A DNA stretch of 64,000 nt from NCBI RefSeq assembly GCF_023050945.1, contig NZ_JALKIM010000008.1, forward strand, positions 1 through 64,000, given 5' to 3'. Position numbers and translations under genes: made by a program. The notes below the pieces were generated by a model. The model did no database searches. It saw only the letters and a list, made by a program, of their open reading frames with translations, and was not told the origin of the DNA. Origin of the DNA: Anaerobiospirillum sp. NML120448. GTDB lineage: Bacteria; Pseudomonadota; Gammaproteobacteria; Enterobacterales; Succinivibrionaceae. Shown one piece after another: positions 48,113 to 57,924 of the stretch. Every line of letters starts with the position of its first letter. Position 1 is the stretch's first letter.

Positions 48113-49522
48113 ATGAAAGCTTTTATGGATCAGGATTTCTTATTAGAAACAGAAACTGCCAAAGAATTATTCCACGATCACGCTGCTAAGATGCCAATTA
48201 TTGACTATCACTGTCACATCAACCCAGCACAAATCGCTCTTAACCACCAGTTTAAGAACATTACTGAGGCATGGTTAGGTGGCGATCACTATAAGTGGCG
48301 TATGATCCGCTCTAATGGTGTTCCAGAGAGCTTAATTACTGGCAAGGAAAGCTCTGATTACGAGAAGTTTGAACAATTTGCTAAGACTTTACCACGTGCC
48401 ATTGGCAACCCACTTTACCACTGGACTCACCTTGAGTTACAGCGCTATTTTGGCATTACCAAGACCTTAAGCGAGAAGACCTGCAAAGAAATTTGGGAAG
48501 AGTGTAACGCTAAGCTTGCTCAAGAGGACTTCCGTGTACAAGGCATTATCAAGCGTTCTAATGTTAAGCTGGTAGCTACCACTGATGATCCAGGTGATAG
48601 CTTAGAGTGGCACCAAAAGATTGCCCAAAATCCTTGCTCTTGTGAAGTCGTTCCAGCATGGCGTCCTGATAAGGCCATGAAGATTGAAAATGATGGCTTT
48701 AAGGACTATGTAGAGCACATTGCTAAGCTTACCAATCGCACTATCAAGACCTGTGAAGAGTTCTTTGCTGCTTTAGATGAGCGTATGGAGTTCTTTAATC
48801 AAATGGGTTGTAAGGCATCTGATCACGGTGTTGATTATGCTTACTGCCGCATTGTTGATCAAGGCGTTTTAGAGCAGATCTTCCAAAAGGGCTTAAATAA
48901 CGAGTGCTTAACTGAAGACGAGATTGAAGCTTATAAGTCCATGATCTTAATTCACTTAGCTAAGGGTTATGCTAAGTATGGTTGGGTAATGCAAATGCAC
49001 TATGGTGCTATTCGTGATCCTAACACCAAGATGTTTAAGATCTTAGGCGCTGACACTGGCTTTGATTGCGTTGATAACCGTGCTTGTGCTCGTGGCATCT
49101 CTGCTCTTATGAATGCTTTAAATGAGGCTGATGCCTTACCTAAGATGATTTGGTACTCCTTAAACCCATCTGATAATGCCGCTATTGCTACTGCTATTGG
49201 TTCTTTCCAAGGCCCAGAGGCTCAAGGTAAGATTCAGCAAGGTTCTGCATGGTGGTTTAATGACACCTATCAGGGCATGGTTGACCAAATGACCTCTCTT
49301 GCTAACCTCTCTGTATTAGGCAACTTTGTTGGTATGCTTACTGACTCACGTAGCTTCTTATCTTATACCCGCCATGAGTACTTCCGTCGTATTATGTGTA
49401 ACTTAATCGGCAACCTCGTTGAAAAGGGCATGTATCCAAAGGATATGGAGTTCTTAGGCCAGATTGTTGAAGATATTTCCTTTAACAACACCAATCGCTA
49501 TTTCAACTTCAACGTTAAATAG
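48113..49522 (+). CDS. uxaC: Glucuronate isomerase (uronate isomerase) UxaC
   Basis: Interconverts D-glucuronate/D-fructuronate and D-galacturonate/D-tagaturonate, the first step of hexuronate catabolism in the cytoplasm. Amidohydrolase-like fold. The metal site motif DYHCHINP is at residues ~31-38, and other hallmarks are VATTDDPGDSLEWH (~158-171), MQMHYGAIRDPN (~296) and MLTDSRSFLSYTRHEYFRR near the C-terminus. The 469-residue length matches E. coli UxaC (470). AGGGA lies ~7 bases before the ATG. It follows TRAP operon 2, supporting uronate import, though uxaB/uxuA-type partners are not in the window. Confidence 0.96.
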   Translation: MKAFMDQDFLLETETAKELFHDHAAKMPIIDYHCHINPAQIALNHQFKNITEAWLGGDHYKWRMIRSNGVPESLITGKESSDYEKFEQFAKTLPRAIGNPLYHWTHLELQRYFGITKTLSEKTCKEIWEECNAKLAQEDFRVQGIIKRSNVKLVATTDDPGDSLEWHQKIAQNPCSCEVVPAWRPDKAMKIENDGFKDYVEHIAKLTNRTIKTCEEFFAALDERMEFFNQMGCKASDHGVDYAYCRIVDQGVLEQIFQKGLNNECLTEDEIEAYKSMILIHLAKGYAKYGWVMQMHYGAIRDPNTKMFKILGADTGFDCVDNRACARGISALMNALNEADALPKMIWYSLNPSDNAAIATAIGSFQGPEAQGKIQQGSAWWFNDTYQGMVDQMTSLANLSVLGNFVGMLTDSRSFLSYTRHEYFRRIMCNLIGNLVEKGMYPKDMEFLGQIVEDISFNNTNRYFNFNVK

Positions 49523-49691
49523 CATGCTATGAGCCCAGAGATACTAAGCACACCAACTATTAACAAGTACTTTTAGCCACACCCTAAAAGCAAAGCACAC
49601 ACAAGATAGACAATAGCCCTATCTCATCACTTGTTTAGTTAAGAGTCCCTACTTAAAGCAGCTCTGGGCCCAACCAAAAAAAACATCTCCT

Positions 49692-49727
49692 AAAGCCTAC
49701 TACCACCTAACCGTAGTAGGCTTTTTT
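49692..49727 (+). terminator. Terminator of uxaC
   Basis: GCCTACTA and TAGTAGGC arms followed by TTTTTT, ~170 bases past the stop. Confidence 0.8.
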
Positions 49728-50107
49728 CATTCCCATCCCACTCCAGCGCCAGCTCAATCAAGCGCCGACCTACTCCAGCTCCTGCTTACGCTTAAGCTTC
49801 TTCTGCGCCCGCACCAGCTACCACACTGCAAAGCTAATGTGCCTTTATAAATTCAATACACCCCCCAGCAGCTCAAAAGATACATCTTAACCTCTTACTT
49901 ATCTGCTAGCCTATTTAGTGATTTAGGCGGAAAAATTAAACTTAAACTAAGATATCTATGTATAGATTTGCTATCATAATTCTGTAGCTAGTAGTTTCTA
50001 GCTTTAACCTTTAGCTGGCATAATTTCGACTTATTTATCTTATGAGCGTTTGTTGATTAAGCTCTTACTGTTAAATAAGCCTAAAGGATTTAGGAAGATT
50101 CATTCTT
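49728..50107. other. Intergenic region upstream of the restriction-modification gene
   Basis: A mildly GC-rich patch (49740-49830) followed by AT-rich promoter-like DNA. No integration scar, tRNA or repeat pair was seen flanking the restriction-modification gene. Confidence 0.45.
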
Positions 50108-52939
50108 ATGCTTACAGACAAACAACAAAAGGCTGCCGCTGCTGAGTTTGCAGCTAATTGGGAAGGCAAAGGATACGAAAAAGGAGAGTCTCAACCTTTT
50201 TGGCTAGACTTGCTTACCAATGTTTTTGGTATTGAACACGCCGCCCAATTTATCTCCTTTGAAAACCAAGTTAAGCTATCTAACACTAGTTTTATTGATG
50301 GCTTTATCGATAAGACTCATGTTCTTATTGAGCAAAAGAGTCTGGATAAAGATTTGCTTAAACCTATTAAGCAAAGTGATGGCTCTTCTCTTACTCCATA
50401 TCAGCAAGCAAAGCGCTATGCCAGTGAACTTCCTTACTCTAAAAGACCAAGATGGGTTGTGGTTAGCAACTTCAAGTCATTTTTAGTGTATGACATGGAA
50501 AACCCTAGTGGTGAGCCAGAGGAAATCTTACTTAAAGACCTTGCTAAAGATTATAAGCGTCTACAGTTTTTAGTTGACGATCATAATGCCAAGATCAAAA
50601 AAGAGCTTGAGGTCTCGGTTAAAGCAGGCGACTTAGTGGGATTAATCTACGACAGTCTCTTAAAAGAGTACATTAATCCTGAGTCTCCAGAAACTCTCAA
50701 AAGCTTAAATGTTTTATGTGTTCGCATAGTGTTCTGTATGTATGCCGAAGATGCAGGTATCTTTGGCAAGCCTAATATGTTCCATGACTACTTAGCGCCT
50801 ATTGAGTCATCAAAAATTCGTAAAAGCTTAATTGAGTTGTTTAGAGTGCTCAATACTCCTTATGATAAGCGTGATCCTTATATGGAGGCTGAGTTATCTT
50901 CCTTCCCATATGTAAATGGTGGTCTCTTTGCTAATGAGAACATTGAGATTCCTAATTTTACAGAGGATCTTAAGACCACCTTATTAAGTAAGGCCAGTGA
51001 TGATTTTGACTGGAGTGAAATTTCTCCAACTATCTTTGGTGCTATTTTTGAGAGTACCTTAAACCCTGAAACTCGTAGACAAGGAGGCATGCACTATACC
51101 TCTATTGAGAATATTCACAAGGTTATTGATCCTTTATTTTTGAATGACCTCAAAGACGAGTTTAAGACCATTCTCAATACCAAAGCTACTCGCCCTCGTA
51201 AGCAAAAGCTATCTGAGTTTAGAGAGAAACTAGCCAGATTAAGATTCCTTGATCCTGCTTGTGGCTCTGGTAACTTCCTAACCGAAACCTACCTATCTTT
51301 AAGACGCTTAGAAAACGAGGCTATTAAAGAAGAGTTTGACTTTAAAGCCATGCTGGGTGACTTTAGCAATCCTATTAAAGTAGGCATTCACCAATTCTAT
51401 GGCATTGAAATCAACGACTTTGCTGTTACTGTTGCTAAAACAGCCCTATGGATTGCTGAGTCTCAAATGATGGCTGAAACCGAGAAAATCGTACAAAGAG
51501 ATCTCGACTTTTTGCCTCTCAAAAACTACTCGCACATTGTAGAAGGTAATGCCCTACACTTAGATTGGGCGCAAGTCATTGCCCCTTCCGAGCTTAACTA
51601 CATCATTGGCAACCCTCCATTTTTGGGTGCCAGAGTTATGTCAAAAGAGCAAAAGCAAGATCTTTTAAATCTTTTTGGTAAATACTGGAAAAATGCAGGA
51701 AATTTAGACTATGTCTCTGGTTGGTATAAAAAGACCTTTGACCTAATAAAAGGCACCTCAATTCAGGCTGCCCTTGTATCAACCAACTCTATTTGCCAAG
51801 GAGAATCAGTAGCTAATTTATGGCAACCATTAATGACCTCTGGTCTATGCATAAATTTTGCTCATAGAACATTCCAATGGGATAGTGAAGCAAACATAAA
51901 AGCTCATGTACATTGTATTATTGTTGGCTTTAGTGATGATGAGGCTGCAAAGGCAAACAAGTTTATTTTTGATCAAGGAGTTGTTAATGAGGTAAAGCAT
52001 ATTAATGCTTACCTAATTGATGCTAGTGACACCTTTGTAGAAAGCACCAATAAACCTTTATGCAATGTTCCAAGAATAGGTATAGGCAATAAGCCCATTG
52101 ATGATGGCAATTATCTTTTTTCTAAAGAAGAAATGGATGATTTTGTTGCAAAAGAGCCATTATCTCAAGAATTTTTTAAACCTTGGTATGGTACGCAAGA
52201 GTTTATTAATAATAAACCAAGATATTGTCTTTGGTTAGGAGAGTGCTCTCCTGCTCAATTACGTAAAATGCCACTATGCTTAGAGCGAGTTAATTCTGTT
52301 CGTAATTTTAGATTACAAAGTACGAGTGAAAGTACACGCAAGATAGCAGAAAAACCGACTAGGTTCCATGTTGAAAACATGCCGAAAGATGACTATATCC
52401 TTATTCCAAAATTAACACCTGAAAGTAGGTTATGGATTCCTATGGGATTTCTTTCACCTGATGTGTTATGTAGTGATTTAGTTCAAATAATTCCTAAAGG
52501 AACTATTTACCATTTTGGTATTTTAACTTCTTCATTGCACTTAGCATGGATTAAAACTGTATGTGGTCGGTTTGGAAATAGTTATCGCTATAGTGGAAAA
52601 GTTGTGTACAACAATTTCCCTTGGCCAGAGCCTACTGAGGGGCAAAAGGCTAAGATTGAAAAGACTGCGCAAGGTATTTTGGATGCCCGTGCTCTTTATC
52701 CTGATTCATCTTTAGCTGACTTGTATGATGATACTGTAATGCCTATTGAGCTTCGTAAGGCTCACCTGGCTAATGATAAGGCTGTATTGGAGGCCTATGG
52801 CTTCCCAACTAAGGACTTTAGTGAGTCTGATATTGTTGCTAAGCTCTTTGAGATGTATGAGGCCTTAATCAAGAAAGAGCAGGATGTGGCTAAAGAAAAG
52901 CCACAGAAAGCCAAGCGTACTCGCAAAGCTAAGGATTAA
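50108..52939 (+). CDS. MmeI-like type IIL restriction-modification enzyme (fused endonuclease and adenine methyltransferase)
   Basis: Single-chain enzyme that methylates adenine on one strand of an asymmetric site and cleaves unmodified DNA at a distance. 943 residues (MmeI 919). An N-terminal PD-ExK-type nuclease is suggested by Asp64 and Glu75-x-Lys77 (FIDGFIDKTHVLIEQKS), the arrangement reported for MmeI. A helical spacer spans ~165-340. Methyltransferase motif I LDPACGSGNF is at ~381-390, motif IV NPPF at 502-505. A target-recognition region follows (~620-830), then a Lys/Arg-rich tail. By eye, ~51,900-52,620 is richer in A/T and AGA/ATA codons than the rest, as if the recognition domain was acquired separately. 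No partner gene is needed or seen. The recognition site cannot be read from sequence. Confidence 0.88.
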   Translation: MLTDKQQKAAAAEFAANWEGKGYEKGESQPFWLDLLTNVFGIEHAAQFISFENQVKLSNTSFIDGFIDKTHVLIEQKSLDKDLLKPIKQSDGSSLTPYQQAKRYASELPYSKRPRWVVVSNFKSFLVYDMENPSGEPEEILLKDLAKDYKRLQFLVDDHNAKIKKELEVSVKAGDLVGLIYDSLLKEYINPESPETLKSLNVLCVRIVFCMYAEDAGIFGKPNMFHDYLAPIESSKIRKSLIELFRVLNTPYDKRDPYMEAELSSFPYVNGGLFANENIEIPNFTEDLKTTLLSKASDDFDWSEISPTIFGAIFESTLNPETRRQGGMHYTSIENIHKVIDPLFLNDLKDEFKTILNTKATRPRKQKLSEFREKLARLRFLDPACGSGNFLTETYLSLRRLENEAIKEEFDFKAMLGDFSNPIKVGIHQFYGIEINDFAVTVAKTALWIAESQMMAETEKIVQRDLDFLPLKNYSHIVEGNALHLDWAQVIAPSELNYIIGNPPFLGARVMSKEQKQDLLNLFGKYWKNAGNLDYVSGWYKKTFDLIKGTSIQAALVSTNSICQGESVANLWQPLMTSGLCINFAHRTFQWDSEANIKAHVHCIIVGFSDDEAAKANKFIFDQGVVNEVKHINAYLIDASDTFVESTNKPLCNVPRIGIGNKPIDDGNYLFSKEEMDDFVAKEPLSQEFFKPWYGTQEFINNKPRYCLWLGECSPAQLRKMPLCLERVNSVRNFRLQSTSESTRKIAEKPTRFHVENMPKDDYILIPKLTPESRLWIPMGFLSPDVLCSDLVQIIPKGTIYHFGILTSSLHLAWIKTVCGRFGNSYRYSGKVVYNNFPWPEPTEGQKAKIEKTAQGILDARALYPDSSLADLYDDTVMPIELRKAHLANDKAVLEAYGFPTKDFSESDIVAKLFEMYEALIKKEQDVAKEKPQKAKRTRKAKD

Positions 52940-53038
52940 GACCAATACTTTTGATGGTTTGGGCAATCGTGCTCTTAGGTAGCTCCTTTAAATATGCTTG
53001 AAGAAGCCGTACGAGCTTAGCTTGGGCCATAAAACGAC

Positions 53039-53073
53039 AAAAGGCTCAGCCTGTTGGGGCTGAGCCTTTTTTA
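53039..53073. terminator. Bidirectional terminator between the restriction-modification and TerC/CBS genes
   Basis: AAAAGGCTCAGCC and GGCTGAGCCTTTT arms with a 6-base loop. T-run on the plus strand, TTTTG on the minus strand. Confidence 0.88.
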
Positions 53074-53109
53074 GCTTAAGCAAGCGTAAGCTTACGCTTG
53101 GGTGGGGCG

Positions 53110-54870
53110 CTAACTTTGGGATGGAGGGTTAGCGCTGGCAGGAGTGGTATTTGAGGACTTGGCTAGAGATTTTTCGTTTTCTTTGGCCTTGGCAATATTG
53201 GTCAGCATAACGGACTCAATAGTGTTTTCCTCTACCTTTAAGATTTCCAGCTTCCACTTAGTAAGAGCAATTACCTCACCAGCTTGTGGCATTCTTTGTA
53301 AGTAATCAAGAATAAAGCCAGCAATAGTATGGTATGTATCTGAGGTTGGAACGGTAAAGCCAGTTAAGCGTGATACGTCCTTTAAAATAGCACCACCATC
53401 AATCTTAAAGACACCAGGGCTCATACGAACTAACTCTGGTACCTCAGTTTGATCTGGCAATTCGCCCGCAATCTCTTCCATGATGTCATGTAAGGTTACG
53501 ATACCTTCAAAGTTACCGAACTCATCGAAAACAAAAGCAAAATTTTTCTTAGACTTTCTAAACTCTTCTAAAGCCTTAGTAACTGATACAGTCTCAGGAA
53601 GATATAAAGGCTCACGAATCTTACTTTCTAATAAAGCTTCGCTATTGGTTCTATCCATACTTTGAGCTAAAGCGTTAGCTGCTTCTTTAGCCTCTGGAGT
53701 GGTATTTTGTCGACTGGAGAGTACCACTACGCCACTATCCATATAGAGCTTAGTAGCTAAGATTTCATCACGCTTTAAGTAACCTAATGGCACTTCTCTT
53801 TGGTTGTCTTTATAAGCCACCAAACGAGAGCTTGGCATAGTCTTTAAGCTTTCAATAATCTCATCAATATTGTCAGAGATATCAACGCAATTAACATCAG
53901 TACGAGAGGTCATAACCGCTCTAATAGGTAAAGAGCTAATCTGCAATACACGAGAGACCATTTCTTTTTCAGTGTTGTTAAACACCTCAGAACCAGTACG
54001 AGAAACAATAGCCTCTTTTAAAGTATGTACTTGGTTCTGATTAGAACCTAATAAGCGTAATACTAAGTTAGCGGCAATCTCACGGCTTTGCATTGCAATC
54101 TTACCGTTGCCATCACCAAGCTTAAGAGTATTTTTACGAGCGATTTGATTAAAGATTTCCATCAAAATGGAGAAGCCAATAGCAGCGTATAAATAACCCT
54201 TAGGTACATGGAAGCCTAAAGCTTCAACAATTAAGCTAAAGCCAATGAGCAATAAGAAGCCTAAGCACAGAATAACTAAGGTTGGGTGATGGGATACAAA
54301 CTCAGTGATAAAGCGTGAAGCCATGGTCATTATTGACATAGCAATAATTACGGCAAACATCATGATAAATACATGATCAACCATGCCCACAGCTGTGATA
54401 ATAGAATCTAGAGAGAAAACAGCGTCCAAGACCATAATCTGTAAGATTACTAAGTACATGGCTGAGCCAGCAGCTTTAGATACGCTAAGCTCCTCATCAA
54501 AGCCCTCGAGCTTAGAGTGCAATTCATGTACAGCCTTGTAGAGCAAGAAGACACCACCTATAAGCAGGATGATATCTCTACCTGTAATACCCTTAGAGCC
54601 AATATAAAATAAAGGCTCAATCATGTTCACAATCAACGAGATACAGGCAAGCATTACCAGACGAATGCCCAAGGCTCCAGCTAAACCAATATAGCGGGCC
54701 ATATCTCTTTGCTTTTCAGGTAGTTTGGCAGTAAGAATGGCAATGAAGACTAGGTTATCAATACCAAGAACAATTTCGATTACGACCAAGGTCAAAAGAC
54801 CAAGCCATGCGGTAGGATCAGACACCCAAGCCATATCGAACATGACTTGATGCACTGCCGTAGGGTCCAT
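53110..54870 (-). CDS. TerC-family membrane protein with CBS pair and CorC domain (YoaE/YegH-like)
   Basis: A 586-residue inner-membrane protein. Residues ~15-240 form a seven-helix TerC domain with VVIEIVLGIDNLVFIAIL and MVLDAVFSLDSIITAVG, each with the acidic residue-plus-Asn/Ser motif of the family. A CBS-domain pair (~305-430) and a CorC/HlyC C-terminal domain (~445-535) follow, the architecture of E. coli YoaE and YegH. TerC proteins are tied to metal (manganese) export; the substrate here is unknown. The last ~30 residues are a Ser/Pro/Ala-rich tail. AAGG lies 9 bases before the ATG. Confidence 0.9.
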   Translation of the reverse strand: MDPTAVHQVMFDMAWVSDPTAWLGLLTLVVIEIVLGIDNLVFIAILTAKLPEKQRDMARYIGLAGALGIRLVMLACISLIVNMIEPLFYIGSKGITGRDIILLIGGVFLLYKAVHELHSKLEGFDEELSVSKAAGSAMYLVILQIMVLDAVFSLDSIITAVGMVDHVFIMMFAVIIAMSIMTMASRFITEFVSHHPTLVILCLGFLLLIGFSLIVEALGFHVPKGYLYAAIGFSILMEIFNQIARKNTLKLGDGNGKIAMQSREIAANLVLRLLGSNQNQVHTLKEAIVSRTGSEVFNNTEKEMVSRVLQISSLPIRAVMTSRTDVNCVDISDNIDEIIESLKTMPSSRLVAYKDNQREVPLGYLKRDEILATKLYMDSGVVVLSSRQNTTPEAKEAANALAQSMDRTNSEALLESKIREPLYLPETVSVTKALEEFRKSKKNFAFVFDEFGNFEGIVTLHDIMEEIAGELPDQTEVPELVRMSPGVFKIDGGAILKDVSRLTGFTVPTSDTYHTIAGFILDYLQRMPQAGEVIALTKWKLEILKVEENTIESVMLTNIAKAKENEKSLAKSSNTTPASANPPSQS

Positions 54871-55136
54871 AAATATTTACCTTAATAAGAAAGTTTAGGT
54901 ATATGGCATTAGAGTTTAAATTAAACAGCAATACCAGCTCTAAACTTAGTGAACAGATTCCAAAATTTAATTTAATTTTCAGCAAAGAATCAAAAGCTCT
55001 TTGCCACCTTATGTAAGATTAATTATCTTACCAAAATTGCTAATAAGCATATCTAGCATAGCAAGCTAAAATGAGCTGAAAATTAGCAAAGTATTAGATG
55101 CACTTAACAAGTTAGCAAAATGCTCTAAATAATTGC
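54871..55136. other. Intergenic region upstream of the TerC/CBS gene
   Basis: AT-rich; holds the TerC/CBS promoter. Nothing else recognised. Confidence 0.45.
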
Positions 55137-55160
55137 ACAAAAAGGGCCTAATGGCCCTTT
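55137..55160 (-). terminator. Terminator of rluB
   Basis: AAAGGGCC, loop ATTA, GGCCCTTT on the minus strand followed by TTGTGC. Confidence 0.8.
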
Positions 55161-55188
55161 ATGCAAACAAATCAAAATAAAATTATTA

Positions 55189-56529
55189 CTAGCGCTTTGG
55201 TCGAGCTCCAAACTCAACCTTGCGGCCCTTGCTCATAGGCTTAGCAGAGGAGCCCTTAGATTGGGAACCCTTAGCTGAGCCCTTGCCACCACGTGATGAC
55301 TTATCATCACGACCTTTAGAGCTATAAGAAAGCTTAAAAGCCTTCTTTTCTTTAAAAGCAGCACGGCCATAGCTATTGCCCACTTTAGGATTTAACTTAG
55401 CAGTAGCAACAGTAGTTTGCTCTTGGCTCTCATCACGATCTTTAGGACGAGCAGAAACGTTCTTACGCTGCTTATTTAAGCTAGCGCTGACTCGTAATGG
55501 AGTAGTAGCATACTCCTCAGGTTTTAAGGCACGTAACTGGGCCTTAGAGCGCAATTGGTTAACCTCAGCTAAGGTTAACTCACGATACTGACCAGACTTC
55601 ATACGTGGATCTAAATCAAATCCAGCATAGGAAATACGAATCAAGCGGCTTACCTGTAAACCAACAGCTTCCCACAAGCGGCGTACCTCACGGTTACGAC
55701 CTTCACGTAAAGAAACATGGAACCAATGGTTTCTATTATCACCACCACGATACTCAATGGCATCGAACTTACCAATACCATCTTCTAAGAGCACACCATT
55801 ACGTAATTGCTCTAATTGCTCCTCACTTACATCACCATAAACACGTACAGCATATACACGTTCAATGCCATAACGAGGGTGCATCAGAGCATGAGCTAAG
55901 TCACCATCGGTAGTAAATAACAATAAGCCAGAAGTATTTAAATCTAGACGGCCTACATTAATCCATTTACCAATATCTAAACGAGGTAAGTGGTCAAAAA
56001 CAGTAGGACGATTTTGTGGGTCAGATAATGATGAAATTTCACCTTCTGGCTTGTAATACATCAAGCAGCGATTCTCAAGCTTGCGGCTCTTTGGAGAGTA
56101 CACAATCTTGCCATTAATTTTAACGGTGATGTTTTCATCATCAGTACGGAAGCCTAAGTTGACTACCTTACCATTAACCTCAACCAAGCCCTCTTCGATC
56201 AAAGATTCTAAAGAACGACGAGAACCAATACCTGCATTAGCAAGAAGTTTATGGAGTTTAACTCCACTTACACGCTCATCATCAGTACCATTAATTGCTG
56301 CTGCAATCTTAGCCTTTTCGTGACGCTTAGCAGCTTCGGCACGCTCCTTAGTCTTTTTCTCAGCATAGCCTAATGAGCCTTTAGTATCAGAGCTACGAGC
56401 AAAACGTGAGTTAGCTGATGATTGGCGAGGGTCTTTGCCTTTTTTAGCACTAGAAGCATCACGCCACTTGCGTGCGCTATCTTTTGCATGTGTTACCTTA
56501 TTGCGACCCATTCCTGCCTTTTTCTGCAT
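55189..56529 (-). CDS. rluB: 23S rRNA pseudouridine synthase RluB
   Basis: Converts U2605 (E. coli numbering) of 23S rRNA to pseudouridine. A basic N-terminal extension (~1-85) precedes the S4 RNA-binding domain (~88-150, LHKLLANAGIGSRRSLESLI) and the catalytic RsuA-like domain (~155-320). The catalytic Asp lies in VGRLDLNTSGLLLFTTDG (~residue 195). REGRNREVRRLWEAVG is diagnostic of the RluB/RluF group. The C-terminal ~100 residues are Lys/Ser/Gly-rich and probably disordered. At 446 residues it is longer than E. coli RluB (291) because of the two basic tails. Start 56529 has AGGGA ~9 bases upstream; an ATG six codons later is also possible. Confidence 0.93.
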   Translation of the reverse strand: MQKKAGMGRNKVTHAKDSARKWRDASSAKKGKDPRQSSANSRFARSSDTKGSLGYAEKKTKERAEAAKRHEKAKIAAAINGTDDERVSGVKLHKLLANAGIGSRRSLESLIEEGLVEVNGKVVNLGFRTDDENITVKINGKIVYSPKSRKLENRCLMYYKPEGEISSLSDPQNRPTVFDHLPRLDIGKWINVGRLDLNTSGLLLFTTDGDLAHALMHPRYGIERVYAVRVYGDVSEEQLEQLRNGVLLEDGIGKFDAIEYRGGDNRNHWFHVSLREGRNREVRRLWEAVGLQVSRLIRISYAGFDLDPRMKSGQYRELTLAEVNQLRSKAQLRALKPEEYATTPLRVSASLNKQRKNVSARPKDRDESQEQTTVATAKLNPKVGNSYGRAAFKEKKAFKLSYSSKGRDDKSSRGGKGSAKGSQSKGSSAKPMSKGRKVEFGARPKR

Positions 56530-57224
56530 CTTAAAGAATCCCTTCTTGAAAATTGAGCTTGCATCATGCCATTAGAAAATTACTACGCTATTTATCTATA
56601 GCGCTCACTCTTATTGACCTTCTAATAGAATAAAGAGTGTCCACTCACCTTATAAAGCTTTAATTAATCATAGGAGCGATCTTAAGCTCCTGTTAGAATC
56701 TTAGGTTGAAACTTACCTAAGCTTGGTGGTGCATAAAGATACTAAACAAATTAATGTGTTTCTTGCTTAGTAAAAGAAATGGCAATTAAATCTCCATTAT
56801 GCCACAGCCATACATTGAAAAGCGGTTTTTAACAAAAAAATATCCTGCCAGTCCCATAAATAGCGCCTTGGTGAACAACAATAATTAATGATGAAAGCCA
56901 AATGATAAAATATGTTGTGAGCTTAATAATGTTGCTTCATGATTAAGCTAGCCAAGAATAGCTAAAATCAGTACAATACAGAGTTTTAACGCCTGATTTC
57001 CTTTTTTATGGGAAATATCAGCGCTATAAGGTTCACTTACTTTTCACTACAGCTCTTGAAGGCCTAATTGCTTTTCTTAATCAAGTGCTTAGTAGTTCTA
57101 GTTTTTAACGTGTTTAACTAGCATCAGCTAGACTTCGAGCAACACCATCTTAGTCATACAAATAAGTAGGATGCTGCCATTAAACACATCCGCTGATAGG
57201 TTGCAGTTCTTTAGTGGCATTATT
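56530..57224. other. Divergent intergenic region between rluB and zapA
   Basis: AT-rich, ~700 bases, holds promoters for both genes. No open frame with a credible start and no RNA gene recognised. Confidence 0.45.
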
Positions 57225-57521
57225 ATGGATAAAGATGAGATCAAGATAGTAACAGTTTCTTTGCTAGGTGAAAGTTTTAACTTGCGCTGCCATAAAAGCC
57301 AAGCTGACTCTTTACAGCGTGCTGTTGGCAAGATCCAAGAAATCACTGCTAAGATCTTACGTGACAATCCAAGCTTGACTCCTCAGCAGGCCTCATTACT
57401 TGCGGCCATTGAAAGCCAAAGTCAACTACAGCGCTACTTAGATACCTCTACTCCTTTCCAAGAACAAGCTTTAAACTTGATCCACAGAATCAAGCGTAAT
57501 CTTAATAACATTGACTCTTAA
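57225..57521 (+). CDS. zapA: Cell division protein ZapA
   Basis: Promotes FtsZ filament bundling at the Z ring. 98 residues: an N-terminal globular part (IKIVTVSLLGESFNLRC, residues ~5-21) and a C-terminal helix that forms the dimer/tetramer coiled coil (~45-95). E. coli ZapA is 109. I start at the ATG at 57225 (MDKDEIKIV) because family members begin a few residues before this strand; the longer frame to 57171 adds 18 unlikely residues. In E. coli the 6S RNA gene and ygfA (fau) follow; here fau follows after a ~400-base gap. Confidence 0.88.
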   Translation: MDKDEIKIVTVSLLGESFNLRCHKSQADSLQRAVGKIQEITAKILRDNPSLTPQQASLLAAIESQSQLQRYLDTSTPFQEQALNLIHRIKRNLNNIDS

Positions 57522-57573
57522 GATCTATCTTGTCTTTCCTCTTATAATTTTACTTTAAGCTGATATCATTTAT

Positions 57574-57597
57574 ATGATGGCCTATAAGAGCCATCAT
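57574..57597 (+). terminator. Hairpin after zapA
   Basis: ATGATGGC and GCCATCAT arms with an 8-base loop, without a clear U-tract. Confidence 0.45.
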
Positions 57598-57660
57598 CAG
57601 TTAAAAATAGTCGTCTTAGCAAAGTACCTTACTACCTCTTAACTTTTACCCTATCTTGCT

Positions 57661-57875
57661 CTTGCCAAAGCCTGCCTAACTAAGGCAAGCTGGCGCAAGG
57701 GAGTGCCATAGGCGCAAGATAGTCCGTGCCTGATGCAGGCCAGGCTGTGCCTGGCGTAAGCTAGCGTCACAGGCGCACGCAGGGCAGGACGTGCTGGCGC
57801 AGGCCTGGCCGTGCCAGGCGCAAGGGAGAGGCGCACTAGCGCAAGCTAGGGCGAACTGGGGGAAGCTTTGGTAAG
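57661..57875 (+). ncRNA. Candidate structured RNA in the 6S RNA position
   Basis: A GC-rich stretch in an otherwise AT-rich gap. Its ends pair as an 11-base stem, CTTGCCAAAGC (57661-57671) with GCTTTGGTAAG (57865-57875, one G-U). An alternative outer pair CTATCTT/AAGATAG is also possible. Inner stems include CCAGGC/GCCTGG and GCCTGGC-CGT-GCCAGGC. Length (~200 nt) and place (zapA-fau) match 6S RNA (ssrS). I could not align it to the 6S consensus, and similar GC-rich repeat words occur in other gaps here, so it may instead be a repeat island. Confidence 0.35.
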
Positions 57876-57924
57876 ATAGCAGTATCTGTTTTTACTTAGT
57901 TTTATTTTCTTTAGGTTGAAGTTT

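Noticed and set aside
50108-52939. Multi-gene defence island or BREX/DISARM-type system around the methyltransferase
   Set aside because: No helicase, phospholipase, protease or other defence gene lies beside it; the domain order fits a stand-alone type IIL enzyme.
55605-55913. 102-codon His-rich frame antisense to rluB
   Set aside because: A composition shadow of the well-supported rluB frame.
57651-57836. 61-codon minus-strand frame in the zapA-fau gap
   Set aside because: Ala/Arg/Pro-rich translation of a GC-rich repeat or structured RNA region.
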